64,000 bases of DNA, from contig NZ_LT629802.1 in NCBI RefSeq assembly GCF_900106045.1, positions 3,906,001-3,970,000 on the forward strand, written 5' to 3'. Under the pieces are notes generated by a model that ran no database searches, was not told the DNA's origin, and was given only the letters and a program-made list of their open reading frames with translations. The stretch comes from Pseudomonas mucidolens (GTDB lineage Bacteria > Pseudomonadota > Gammaproteobacteria > Pseudomonadales > Pseudomonadaceae). The position numbers and the translations under genes were made by a program. This document shows, one piece after another, positions 36,967 to 44,948 of this stretch (within the stretch, counting starts at the first letter, position 1; every line of letters begins with the position of its first letter).

Positions 36967-37911
36967 ATGGACTTTGAACGGGGCATCAATGCAGAAGAGC
37001 TTGAACTCGAAATCGCAGGCTTCGATGTAACGTGCCTGGTGTGGGATCAGGACGACGTCGAGGCAGCCGTTCGCAGTCTTGTGCTGTTTCCGCAGTTCAA
37101 AGAACACTTCAAAGACGCCTTCGATCTGATCAACACGGCCACCTCGTTCTGGCTTGAGGAGGGCTCATACGCTCCGTGTGCAGAGTCGGTAACAAAAACC
37201 CTTTATCGACTTCGCGATCCCATTAGCGAGCATGCCAGTTATGCAGAGGCAGGCTCATTGCCCAGTGTCATTCGACGGTTTCTTGGGGTGAGTCATTCCG
37301 CAGCAGATTCACAGCTTACGGCTACCTTTGCCCTGGTCATGGGAACGCAGGCTGTGGAGACGCTTGCAAATTGGCTGTTCGACCTTGAGCTCACCACTTA
37401 CGACATTGATGCAGACCTGATAGAGCAGCTGAAACACGACTCTCCCCGCCAGTACCTTGCCCTGATCGAAAAAGAGCGGGACCGCAGCAGTGGAAACGAG
37501 ATCAGGGCACGAGAAGAATTCGCGACGTTGCTAGGCGAGGCGAATCAGGCGCTGCTGATGGCGAGTCTTTATCGCCAGGTGGAGCAAATGGATGTGTTTA
37601 AAAAAGGCTTCAACACATCAAGCTTGATGCATCGAATTCTCGACGACGCCTTGTCTACAAAGGCGACGAGAAGGGGTCAGGAAGCCGGCAAGGGGAACCG
37701 AGATCCCAGCTCAAAAATACAGACCGACACAATGAATAGACGAGCAAAAATCAAGGTTGCTGCCGAGCAAATCATTAACGGCCGAAAAATTGAAATGCGA
37801 AGTCTGTCCGACTCTGAACTCACCAATATTCTTTTCAACCAAAAGGTTCACGGTACGGAAAAGACCATCCGACGCCATTTGGAAGCTTTGAAGCTTCGAC
37901 CTCTGAAATAA
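36967..37911 (+). CDS. Hypothetical protein of the element
   Basis: 314 residues from ATG 36967 (GGGGAG upstream). Not recognised. Acidic N-terminal half, helical middle (ATFALVMGTQAVETLANWLF), and a basic C-terminal 80 residues that end in a helix-turn-helix-like segment (LSDSELTNILFNQKVHGTEK then TIRRHLEALK). It could be a DNA-binding regulator of the element. It stands alone between int and alpA and is followed by a hairpin. Confidence 0.75.
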   Translation: MDFERGINAEELELEIAGFDVTCLVWDQDDVEAAVRSLVLFPQFKEHFKDAFDLINTATSFWLEEGSYAPCAESVTKTLYRLRDPISEHASYAEAGSLPSVIRRFLGVSHSAADSQLTATFALVMGTQAVETLANWLFDLELTTYDIDADLIEQLKHDSPRQYLALIEKERDRSSGNEIRAREEFATLLGEANQALLMASLYRQVEQMDVFKKGFNTSSLMHRILDDALSTKATRRGQEAGKGNRDPSSKIQTDTMNRRAKIKVAAEQIINGRKIEMRSLSDSELTNILFNQKVHGTEKTIRRHLEALKLRPLK

Positions 37912-37915
37912 AAAA

Positions 37916-37938
37916 GGGAGCGGACACAGTCCACTCCC
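37916..37938 (+). terminator. Hairpin after the 314-residue gene
   Basis: GGGAG-c-GGAC / GTCC-a-CTCCC stem, directly after the stop codon. The T-tract is missing, so termination is only probable. Confidence 0.5.
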
Positions 37939-37993
37939 GACCCCCTGCGTAGCGTATGACCCGTTGTCTCAATTAACAAAGGGTTAGCTCGCT

Positions 37994-38248
37994 ATGACTA
38001 TCGTATTAAAAGCAATTCCCTCGCATGATCCCTCAATGACCCTCATCCGCATGCCAGAGGTCATTTCAATCGTAGGGCTCGCACGCCCGACTATCTACAA
38101 GCTGATGCGTCAACCTGAAAGCGGATTCCCGTTGCCGGTAAAGCTGAGTAACAGCAATGCTCGAAGCGCTCCGGTTGCGTGGGTATTGGGGGAAGTTCAG
38201 GCATGGACACGCGCACGCATCGCTGCCCGTGATCAGGTGGCAGCATGA
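37994..38248 (+). CDS. alpA: AlpA-family transcriptional regulator
   Basis: 84 residues with an excisionase/AlpA-type winged helix-turn-helix: MTLIRMPEVISIVGLARPTI, YKLMRQPESGFPLPVKLS, WVLGEVQAW. AlpA proteins activate integrase or excision genes in P4-like elements. It starts the forward replication-type gene run; the next gene overlaps it by 4 bases. Confidence 0.92.
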   Translation: MTIVLKAIPSHDPSMTLIRMPEVISIVGLARPTIYKLMRQPESGFPLPVKLSNSNARSAPVAWVLGEVQAWTRARIAARDQVAA

Positions 38249-38550
38249 AAAATCGTGTCGCCAACAAGGCCATTTTGCAGCCCTTTTCTGTACTCAGAAC
38301 AGTCGGATTCTCATCACGCGGTATGCAGCGTTTTGAACGTTACCGCACAGAGCAAAAACGCCTGAACCGGGACGTGATGGTGATGCGATGGAGAGATGGC
38401 ATCTGGTGCGCATTATCAGTTCCCTGCCAAGCCCCGCAAGCAATCATCGTCGACGAAGGCCAACAAATCGACGCCTACGAGGACGCGCGCGCCTGCCTCG
38501 AAGGCGACTTCTTGCCCTTTGTCTCCCTGCGCTGGGATATCCATGCCTGA
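38245..38550 (+). CDS. Hypothetical protein of the element
   Basis: 101 residues, ATGA overlap with alpA. Small alpha/beta protein with RDVMVMRWRDGIWCALSVPC in the middle. No family recognised. The overlap with alpA and later backbone genes suggests a conserved element function. A GC-rich hairpin (AACGCC/GGCGTT, about 38556-38584) follows it. Confidence 0.75.
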   Translation: MKNRVANKAILQPFSVLRTVGFSSRGMQRFERYRTEQKRLNRDVMVMRWRDGIWCALSVPCQAPQAIIVDEGQQIDAYEDARACLEGDFLPFVSLRWDIHA

Positions 38551-38731
38551 AACGAAAACGCCCCCGGCGGCAACCGGAGGCGTTGAGGTAAATCTTCATG
38601 TCTGATCAATTTATGCCGCATCGAAAAAATCTGCAAGTGATCCGCACAGTTGCGCTTTCAAAAAACGGACGTTACTCTCTGAATGTCGCTGCAAAATCAG
38701 TGACCGGACTTGGCCGTCCGAATTGCAAAAG

Positions 38732-38771
38732 GCGCACAAGCGCCCTCCATCCGATAGCAGGCGCTTTTTTT
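38732..38771 (+). terminator. Intrinsic terminator in the leader of the Icd-like/replication genes
   Basis: AGCGCC (38739-38744) pairs with GGCGCT (38760-38765), followed by TTTTTT; outer GCACAA/TTGTGC bases can extend the stem around the T-tract. It sits upstream of the Icd-like gene in a 375-base stretch (38551-38925) that contains no convincing gene and further hairpins (GGACACC-ttcg-GGTGT near 38809-38822). The arrangement recalls P4 immunity, which works by premature termination in a leader. Confidence 0.65.
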
Positions 38772-38925
38772 GTGCCCGTCGTATCGTGTTATGGCGGCTG
38801 TGCGTGGGACACCTTCGGGTGTGCCGGGTCCCTTTTGCCCCGGTCGGCCAACCCGCGTACAGCTGTCACCCCTACTTGCTTGGCCGCAAGCGGTGGCAGC
38901 TCCTCAGCAAAAGGAGCTTTCACAA

Positions 38926-39087
38926 ATGAAACACGCCCTCAATCCGTCCAAAATTCGCGCCGCAGCTCATCGAGCAATGGCTCTCGCCGCTTTACACGCC
39001 AATTCCAGCCTCGCTACACGCCTCTCCCGTTACAACGCCCATATGTCGAAGGCTCGCGCCCTGGAAGCCGCAGGGGGTGCCCAATGA
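38926..39087 (+). CDS. Icd-like (host cell-division inhibitor-like) small protein
   Basis: 53 residues from ATG 38926, with AAGGAG 9 bases upstream. The sequence, MKHALNPSKIRAAAHRAMAL then RYNAHMSKARALEAAGG, matches the C-terminal part of proteins annotated as Icd-like or Ash-family in P4-type elements. The frame is open upstream to TTG 38770, but a stop closes it at 38755 and the upstream DNA is structured, so the short form is preferred. Basic, helical. Confidence 0.7.
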   Translation: MKHALNPSKIRAAAHRAMALAALHANSSLATRLSRYNAHMSKARALEAAGGAQ

Positions 39088-39368
39088 GCATGCTCCCAGG
39101 CTTTGCGCTGCCCGAGGATCTGCTCTGCGTCAGCCAAGACGCTGAAGCCGGCCTACCTATCGACGCCATCACCTGCGCGCTCGACCGTGCCGATTCAGTT
39201 CTCATGCTTTTGGAAGATCACTTAGACGGCGATAAACCCCTGCTTTCAAACCGCGTGCTGTCGTCCGTTATTTGGGACGTGCGCGGCACCTTGGGCCTAA
39301 TCAAAACGCTCACCATGTACGGTGATGCCTCCTCTGTGCCAATGGGCCAGAAAGGCGGTGCCCTGTGA
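39084..39368 (+). CDS. Hypothetical protein of the element
   Basis: 94 residues from ATG 39084, overlapping the Icd-like stop (ATGA). Helical and acidic: LPIDAITCALDRADSVLMLL; LSSVIWDVRGTLGLIKTLT. The open frame extends upstream to 38598, but that part overlaps the Icd-like gene and structured leader in another frame and looks non-coding. Not recognised by name; common neighbour of DUF3077 genes in Pseudomonas elements. Confidence 0.75.
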   Translation: MSMLPGFALPEDLLCVSQDAEAGLPIDAITCALDRADSVLMLLEDHLDGDKPLLSNRVLSSVIWDVRGTLGLIKTLTMYGDASSVPMGQKGGAL

Positions 39369-39637
39369 ACACTGCCAACACTCTCGGGCGTACCGAATTT
39401 TCCTGCGTTAACAGCAGCAATCAGAAGCTGTTCCGGGTCAATGCAGGCGTGCCGATCGAGGACGCGCTTGAAGCGATATCGCTGTTTCAGTACTACGCCA
39501 ATCAACTGACCCTCGACGCCGCCATGAGTAACGAAGGTGAGCGGTTCAGTTGGCCGGCGCTCTACCTGGGCGAGATGGCAAAAGCGCTGATTGATGACGT
39601 GAACGATGCGCTGTATGCAACGAGGACAACGCCATGA
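39365..39637 (+). CDS. DUF3077-family protein
   Basis: 90 residues from GTG 39365, overlapping the previous stop. The stretch LFRVNAGVPIEDALEAISLF fits the DUF3077 family, small helical proteins of unknown role in Pseudomonas genomes and mobile elements. It ends 4 bases inside the primase-helicase start, so it is co-translated. Confidence 0.75.
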   Translation: MNTANTLGRTEFSCVNSSNQKLFRVNAGVPIEDALEAISLFQYYANQLTLDAAMSNEGERFSWPALYLGEMAKALIDDVNDALYATRTTP

Positions 39638-42522
39638 CTCAGCGCACCGGCAACACCTCAAAACGCCCGAGCTTCGCTGATGTAAAAAGCGCTGCCCTAA
39701 AGAACATCGACCGTGTGCTTGCTCACTGGCTGCCAAACGGCAAACGTGTCGACGGCGGAAAGGAGTACACCGCACCGAATCCCACACGCAAGGACAAGCG
39801 TGCAGGCTCACTCAAGGTCAATTTGAGCAAAGGCACCTGGGCGGATTTTGCCACCGGCGATAAGGGCGGCGACCTGATCGACCTGGTGCGCTACATCGAC
39901 GGCGGCACCGACGTTGAGGCCTGCAAAAAGCTGGCGGATCTGCTCAGCGTTTCCGCAGGTTCTGCGACTATCAAAAGCGCACCGGCCAAGAGCGCAACGC
40001 CGGAGTGGATCGCGATTCAGCCGATCCCGGTCGAGGCCATGAATAAGTGTCCTGCCAAGCACCGGCAACATGGTGTTCCGTCCAAGGTGTGGATCTACCG
40101 CGATGCACAGGGCCGGCCGGTCATGGCGCTGTATCGCTTCGACCTGGCCCCAGATGAAGACGGCAAACCGAGGAAGGTCTTTGCACCGCTGACTTGGTGC
40201 AAGCGCTCCGATGGACAAACTACACAATGGCGCTGGCAAGGCTTGCCGGAACCACGGCCATTGCTACGCCTGAATGAGCTGACAAAGCTCGCAGACGCGC
40301 CTGTGGTGTTGTGTGAGGGTGAGAAAGCAGCTGATGCCGCTGCCGAGCTGATGCCGGACTACGTTGCCACGTGCTGGCCGAACGGCTCCAACTCTTGGCA
40401 CAAAGCCGATCTGACGCCACTCAAAGGGCGCACCGTAGTACTGTGGCCGGATAACGACGCCAGCGGCAAAACCTGCATGGACGCCATCGAGATCAAGCTG
40501 ATTGAGTTGGGCGCCGCTTCAGTGCAACGAGTTGCGCTCGACGTGTTCAATCTCAAGCCCAGCAGCAAAGGGGGCAAGCCAACACTCGTCAAAGGTGGAA
40601 AATGGGCTGACGGAGACGATGCAGCAGACGCATTAACCAAAGGCTGGACCGCTGGTCACGTAGCCGAGATGGTGCGCAGCGGTGAGTTTTTCGGCGGTGC
40701 CGCTGAGCCAACCGAACCTCAACAACCGAAGGCCAAGGCGCCCGCCAAACGCCCCGCGAAATCGAAAAATGATCTGTTGCCGGGCGGGTTTCGCCTGACC
40801 GCCGAAGGGGTGTTTTATTCCGGCGATGATGGTGAGGCACGCCCTGTGTGTTCGCCTCTCGAAATCATCGCCCGCACTCGCGACGACAAGGGCCACAACT
40901 GGGGCTTGTTGGTTGAGTTCGATGACCCGGACGGCGCTAAAAAACGTTGGAACATTCCAGCCCGAACCATGACCGGTGACTTCGGCAAAGACGTACTCGG
41001 CCCCTTGGTAGACATGGGCCTGCGCCTTGCCGGAAGTCGATCTGGGCGCAACGCACGCAATGATCTGCAGAGTTATCTCGGCGGCTTCGACAGCGCCCAG
41101 CGCGCACGCTTGGTAACGCGATTGGGCTGGCACGACGAGGCGTTTCTATTGCCCGAACAACAGATTGGCTCGCACGCCGAACACCTGCATTTTTATGAGG
41201 CAGGTGCGCAGTTGCCACCGATCAGCGAGGCGGGCTCTCTGGAGCAGTGGCAGCAGCAAATCGGCGCACTGTGCGTTGGTAACCATCGCTTGGCGTTTGT
41301 CGTCTCTGTGGCCTTTGCAGGGCCTCTGCTCAACCTGCTCGGGCATGAGTCGGGCGGCTTCCATCTCTACGGCGACAGTTCCGGGGGCAAGACTACCCAC
41401 TTGCAGGTCGCTGCCTCGGTTTATGGCGGACCGCGTCTGGTGCGTTCGTGGCGCTCGACAGATAACGCCTTGGAGTCCATCGCCGCTGCGCACTCAGACG
41501 GCCTCCTGGTGCTGGATGAAATCGGCATGTGCGACCCACGCATTATTGGCGAGACGGTTTACATGCTCGGTAACGGCACTGGTAAGGCGCGGGCGAATGA
41601 TCGAGGACAAGCGGGCCGACAGGTACAGGAGTGGCGCTTGCTGTTTCTCTCGACGGGCGAGAAGACGTTGGCGCAGCACATGGCAGACGCCAACAAGGAG
41701 CTGAAAGCCGGTATGGAGGTCCGCATGCTCGCCGTTCCAGCCGATGCGAGCAAAGGTCTCGGTATGTTCGATGTGCTGAACGGTTTTGAGGATGCTGCTG
41801 CCCTCTCCGATGCGCTCAAGGCCCGTGTCGCCAAATACTACGGCACACCCCTTACCGCCTTCCTGCACGCACTTTGCGCGCCTGGAGAAATGCTCAGGTG
41901 GTCGGTGATCGTTCGCCGCACGGTAGAAAAGTTCATCACCCAAAACCTGCCCGCCTCGGCCAGCGGGCAGGCCCAACGTGCCGCCCTTCGCTTTGGCCTC
42001 GCAGCAGCGGCCGGAGAGTTGGCCACCGCTTTCGGCGTCACCGGTTGGCCCGATGGAACAGCCACGACCGCCGCAAGGGTGTGTCTGCATGCGTGGCTAG
42101 CCGAGCGTGGCGGCGCCGGAAATTTCGAGGGCGATGCGATTTTGGCGCGGCTGAGACAGGTCATCGAGCACTTTGGAGAAAGCCGCTTTACCCGCTGGGA
42201 ATCTGCCGCCGCCAAGATTGATGAGCACGGCCCACGCACGATTGATCGGTTGGGCTTTCGCAAGACGCTGGAACACGGCATGGGCGACGCACTGCACACC
42301 ACCAACACTTACTACGTGCTGCCGGAAGCCTGGAGAGCCGAAATCTTCAAAGGCATGAATATCAGCGCGGTGAACAAGGAGCTGCTGCAACGGGGCGTGC
42401 TTGAGCCGGGAAGCGACGGAAAGGCGTACAGCTTGATTCGCCTGCCCGGATTAGGACCTCAACGCTGCTATGTGGTGAAGACAGTTCCCGGAACGGACGA
42501 AGGCGAGGCCAAGGCCGCTTGA
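39634..42522 (+). CDS. Primase-helicase (Toprim + DUF927) of the element, P4 alpha-like
   Basis: 962 residues. The N-terminus is a primase-type zinc-domain fold without obvious zinc cysteines (GTWADFATGDKGGDLIDLV). A Toprim domain follows at about residues 220-320 (VVLCEGEKAADAAAELMPDY; VVLWPDNDASGKT with the acidic pair). The DUF927 helicase domain has Walker A GDSSGGKTTHLQVA (about residue 580) and Walker B LLVLDEIGMCDPR. Expected to prime and unwind the excised element, as P4 alpha does. It ends the ATGA-linked run from 39084. Confidence 0.93.
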   Translation: MTQRTGNTSKRPSFADVKSAALKNIDRVLAHWLPNGKRVDGGKEYTAPNPTRKDKRAGSLKVNLSKGTWADFATGDKGGDLIDLVRYIDGGTDVEACKKLADLLSVSAGSATIKSAPAKSATPEWIAIQPIPVEAMNKCPAKHRQHGVPSKVWIYRDAQGRPVMALYRFDLAPDEDGKPRKVFAPLTWCKRSDGQTTQWRWQGLPEPRPLLRLNELTKLADAPVVLCEGEKAADAAAELMPDYVATCWPNGSNSWHKADLTPLKGRTVVLWPDNDASGKTCMDAIEIKLIELGAASVQRVALDVFNLKPSSKGGKPTLVKGGKWADGDDAADALTKGWTAGHVAEMVRSGEFFGGAAEPTEPQQPKAKAPAKRPAKSKNDLLPGGFRLTAEGVFYSGDDGEARPVCSPLEIIARTRDDKGHNWGLLVEFDDPDGAKKRWNIPARTMTGDFGKDVLGPLVDMGLRLAGSRSGRNARNDLQSYLGGFDSAQRARLVTRLGWHDEAFLLPEQQIGSHAEHLHFYEAGAQLPPISEAGSLEQWQQQIGALCVGNHRLAFVVSVAFAGPLLNLLGHESGGFHLYGDSSGGKTTHLQVAASVYGGPRLVRSWRSTDNALESIAAAHSDGLLVLDEIGMCDPRIIGETVYMLGNGTGKARANDRGQAGRQVQEWRLLFLSTGEKTLAQHMADANKELKAGMEVRMLAVPADASKGLGMFDVLNGFEDAAALSDALKARVAKYYGTPLTAFLHALCAPGEMLRWSVIVRRTVEKFITQNLPASASGQAQRAALRFGLAAAAGELATAFGVTGWPDGTATTAARVCLHAWLAERGGAGNFEGDAILARLRQVIEHFGESRFTRWESAAAKIDEHGPRTIDRLGFRKTLEHGMGDALHTTNTYYVLPEAWRAEIFKGMNISAVNKELLQRGVLEPGSDGKAYSLIRLPGLGPQRCYVVKTVPGTDEGEAKAA

Positions 42523-42620
42523 CGGCATGCCTGCTGATAGAGGTAGCGCCGGCTCATTCCCGGCCTCGCCAGCCGTTCAACAACCATCCCTATCGAACGT
42601 AATACCCAGAGACAATACAG

Positions 42621-43463
42621 ATGAACACTATCCAAGAACTGAAAGACCGCCGCGACACACTGACCCTCGAAATGAAGAGCATTCAGCGCGATTTAATGCC
42701 CTTCGAAGAGGCGCTAGAAAGCCCCGAGGTTATCCAGCAGGGCCGTCAACGGGCCGTGCAAGATGAAATCAACGACCACAAAAGACGCATCGACTCGCTA
42801 GGCCTTGAGATCCACCTCCTGAATCAAAAGATTGATCGTCTTGAAGCACTGGCGAACCGTGAGAGCTTGGCTGCGGGCTATCTCAGTGGCATGGCGACCT
42901 GGAAAGCCGACGAGATGGAACTCAATGAAAAGCGTAGCAGCATCGAGACCCGGTTGCAGCAGGTCCGCCAAAGCGATCAGGAAGACATGGCAAAGGCTCG
43001 ACAAGCCGAAAAGGACGCAGCCACCGCTTATGCACAGGCTGTCGCCTGGGGCGATGTGGAGGGCGAAAAAGCGGCAAACGTTGAAGCTCAAAAGGCAGCA
43101 AAAAACCTGACGGCAGCGGTTGAGCATCACCGCCGCCAACAACTTCTTATCACTGCTCTGGAGCAGGAGCTCGTGACGATTGACCTGCACATCATGGAGG
43201 CACAAAAAGAACACGCCAAGATCGAGAACAATGCAGCGCATCTCGCGAACACCGTGCTGGAAGAAAAGTGGAACGAGGCTGCGAAAGAGTTGTTGGAAAC
43301 TGGCGGTAAGCTGTGGGCCGCACGAAATCTGATTGATCGGGATTCGGTTGCCTTGATGAAACTGGATATACCGGAACAGGGCGAGCGTTTCGGAAGCTGG
43401 ACCTGGCGAGAGCTTGCGGATCGTTCGCGCCAACACAATCTAATTGACCTGTTAGCGGCCTGA
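42621..43463 (+). CDS. Coiled-coil protein of the element, unknown
   Basis: 280 residues, almost wholly alpha-helical with heptad-like coiled coils (IQELKDRRDTLTLEMKSIQR; EHHRRQQLLITALEQELVTI) rich in Glu, Gln, Lys and Ala. The C-terminal 70 residues may be a small globular domain (GSWTWRELADRSRQHNLIDL). No family recognised. It follows the primase-helicase by 98 bases and is closed by a hairpin terminator, so it still has backbone composition, not that of the AT-rich cargo. Confidence 0.8.
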   Translation: MNTIQELKDRRDTLTLEMKSIQRDLMPFEEALESPEVIQQGRQRAVQDEINDHKRRIDSLGLEIHLLNQKIDRLEALANRESLAAGYLSGMATWKADEMELNEKRSSIETRLQQVRQSDQEDMAKARQAEKDAATAYAQAVAWGDVEGEKAANVEAQKAAKNLTAAVEHHRRQQLLITALEQELVTIDLHIMEAQKEHAKIENNAAHLANTVLEEKWNEAAKELLETGGKLWAARNLIDRDSVALMKLDIPEQGERFGSWTWRELADRSRQHNLIDLLAA

Positions 43464-43481
43464 ACTTAACTCTGCCCTGAG

Positions 43482-43508
43482 GCAACCTGTGAGGGCAGGT
43501 TGCTTTAG
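43482..43508 (+). terminator. Hairpin terminator at the end of the element backbone
   Basis: GCAACCTG (43482-43489) / CAGGTTGC (43496-43503), an 8-bp perfect stem with a 6-base loop, then TTTA. It marks the change from GC-rich backbone to AT-rich cargo. Confidence 0.75.
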
Positions 43509-43706
43509 GCATTTCAACTATCCGATCAGCTTCCAACCGCCGACTGGACGGCAAGGTTTGCTCCAGCTGGTCGCAGCCTGTCTAGAATGTTTCCGTAACG
43601 CATAAAAATCCTCATCATTCATCTGATGAAAATTGTATATTTACCATACGTACAACGATTGTGCCGAATGTGAAAAACATATTCGACTTACTAAGGATAA
43701 GATGGC

Positions 43707-44639
43707 ATGACTAGACCTGCTATTCCAGTAGAAATTCAGAGAGCGGTATTAATTGAGGCAAGTCATCAGTGCGCAATTCCTGCTTGCAGACACTCAAGGG
43801 TAGAAATCCATCATATTATTCCTTGGGCAAAATGCAAAAAGCATGAATACCAAAATCTAATTGCTCTTTGCCCAAATTGCCACACTCGAGTACATGATGG
43901 TGAAATAGACCAAAAATCATTAACCAAATACAAATCAGCACTAGTCTCGGCTATTCGCGACTTGGGAGACTCCGCTTTCAACCACCCCATAGTAGAGGTT
44001 AAGAGGCGCATATACACAATTGACACAAATCATCCTGACACTTATTTTGATTTTGAGTATCCAGACTTTTGCAATGCCGACATAATTATTGCATCGAAAA
44101 ATATAGAAGCTTGGGGCAATGAACTGCTCGACTCACATAATTCGACAGCCGAAAACAATAAAAAGCATGCAATAGATAACGGCCACTTCAACCTAGGAAA
44201 TTATTTAATAGGGAGATATGAAGTCAGCAGACGAGATGCATACGTATTGAGCGTACGATATACCATACAAGGCTACTTGGGTGGTGCCCACGGGTACAGA
44301 GAAACAAGAGCTCAAAATTTTTTACTATCTCCATTCTCCCCTTTAACCCTGGACAATCTTCTGATCAGTGAAGCACACCTGAACAACCTATCTGAACTTA
44401 TTAGAGATAAGTTTGCAGAGAACCTTCCAGAGTTTCGCGGAGAATGGCTTATATCAGGAACAGCTACGGACTCTATCATATCGACTCCATTTATAGTTGA
44501 GCGATATGGAATAGTCTTCATTTTCGCCGAATATCAAGTGGCCGGCTACGCACTGGGCAGCCCTGAAATACATTTATCATTCTTTGAATTAAACGGTATT
44601 GTCAAGCCAGACATCCTTACGCTTTTAAATGTGGATTGA
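43707..44639 (+). CDS. HNH endonuclease fused to a DUF3298-like domain
   Basis: 310 residues. N-terminal zinc-type HNH domain: C22/C27 (CAIPAC), HH at 35-36 in EIHHIIPW, N50, and C55-PN-C58-H59 with H63. C-terminal half resembles DUF3298/RsiV-PdaC: YLGGAHGYRETRAQNFLLS, then LTLDNLLIS, and AGYALGSPEIHLSFFEL. I see no signal peptide or membrane helix between the two. DUF3298 is normally extracytoplasmic, so a cytoplasmic nuclease fusion is odd. AT-rich, the first gene of the cargo; probably a defence or interbacterial nuclease. Confidence 0.8.
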   Translation: MTRPAIPVEIQRAVLIEASHQCAIPACRHSRVEIHHIIPWAKCKKHEYQNLIALCPNCHTRVHDGEIDQKSLTKYKSALVSAIRDLGDSAFNHPIVEVKRRIYTIDTNHPDTYFDFEYPDFCNADIIIASKNIEAWGNELLDSHNSTAENNKKHAIDNGHFNLGNYLIGRYEVSRRDAYVLSVRYTIQGYLGGAHGYRETRAQNFLLSPFSPLTLDNLLISEAHLNNLSELIRDKFAENLPEFRGEWLISGTATDSIISTPFIVERYGIVFIFAEYQVAGYALGSPEIHLSFFELNGIVKPDILTLLNVD

Positions 44640-44948
44640 CGCACAGCTTAACATCTTACATTTTTGCGACCCGCCATAGCAAACCAGTTAAAATCCGGAC
44701 ACTAATAAGCATCTACAAAAAATAAATAAACCAAAAGCCAAAAACTTTAAATATGAAAACCCAGACAACTTAACAGTATTTAACGACAAACTCACATAAA
44801 TCAACCCAGGAACCCCATAAAGTTTTCACGCACGTGATAAAACTGCTTTACGCCAAACCCCATCCCACACTACGAGCTAAATCACCAACGCTCACAAAAA
44901 CAATAATTCTAACCGAGCGCATCAAATTAAAAGTAAACATCTACGATA
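44640..44948. other. AT-rich gap between convergent cargo genes
   Basis: About 309 bases, very AT-rich, between the convergent HNH gene and the REC-kinase gene. No gene, clear terminator hairpin or repeat was found. Confidence 0.6.

Noticed and set aside
36717..36977. 86-codon frame after int
   Set aside because: It runs through the iteron repeats and AT-rich stretch, and its residues are dictated by the repeats (GVTGVTRVT); treated as non-coding.
38598..39083. N-terminal extension of the 94-residue gene
   Set aside because: It overlaps the structured leader and the Icd-like gene in another frame; a good ATGA-coupled start exists at 39084.
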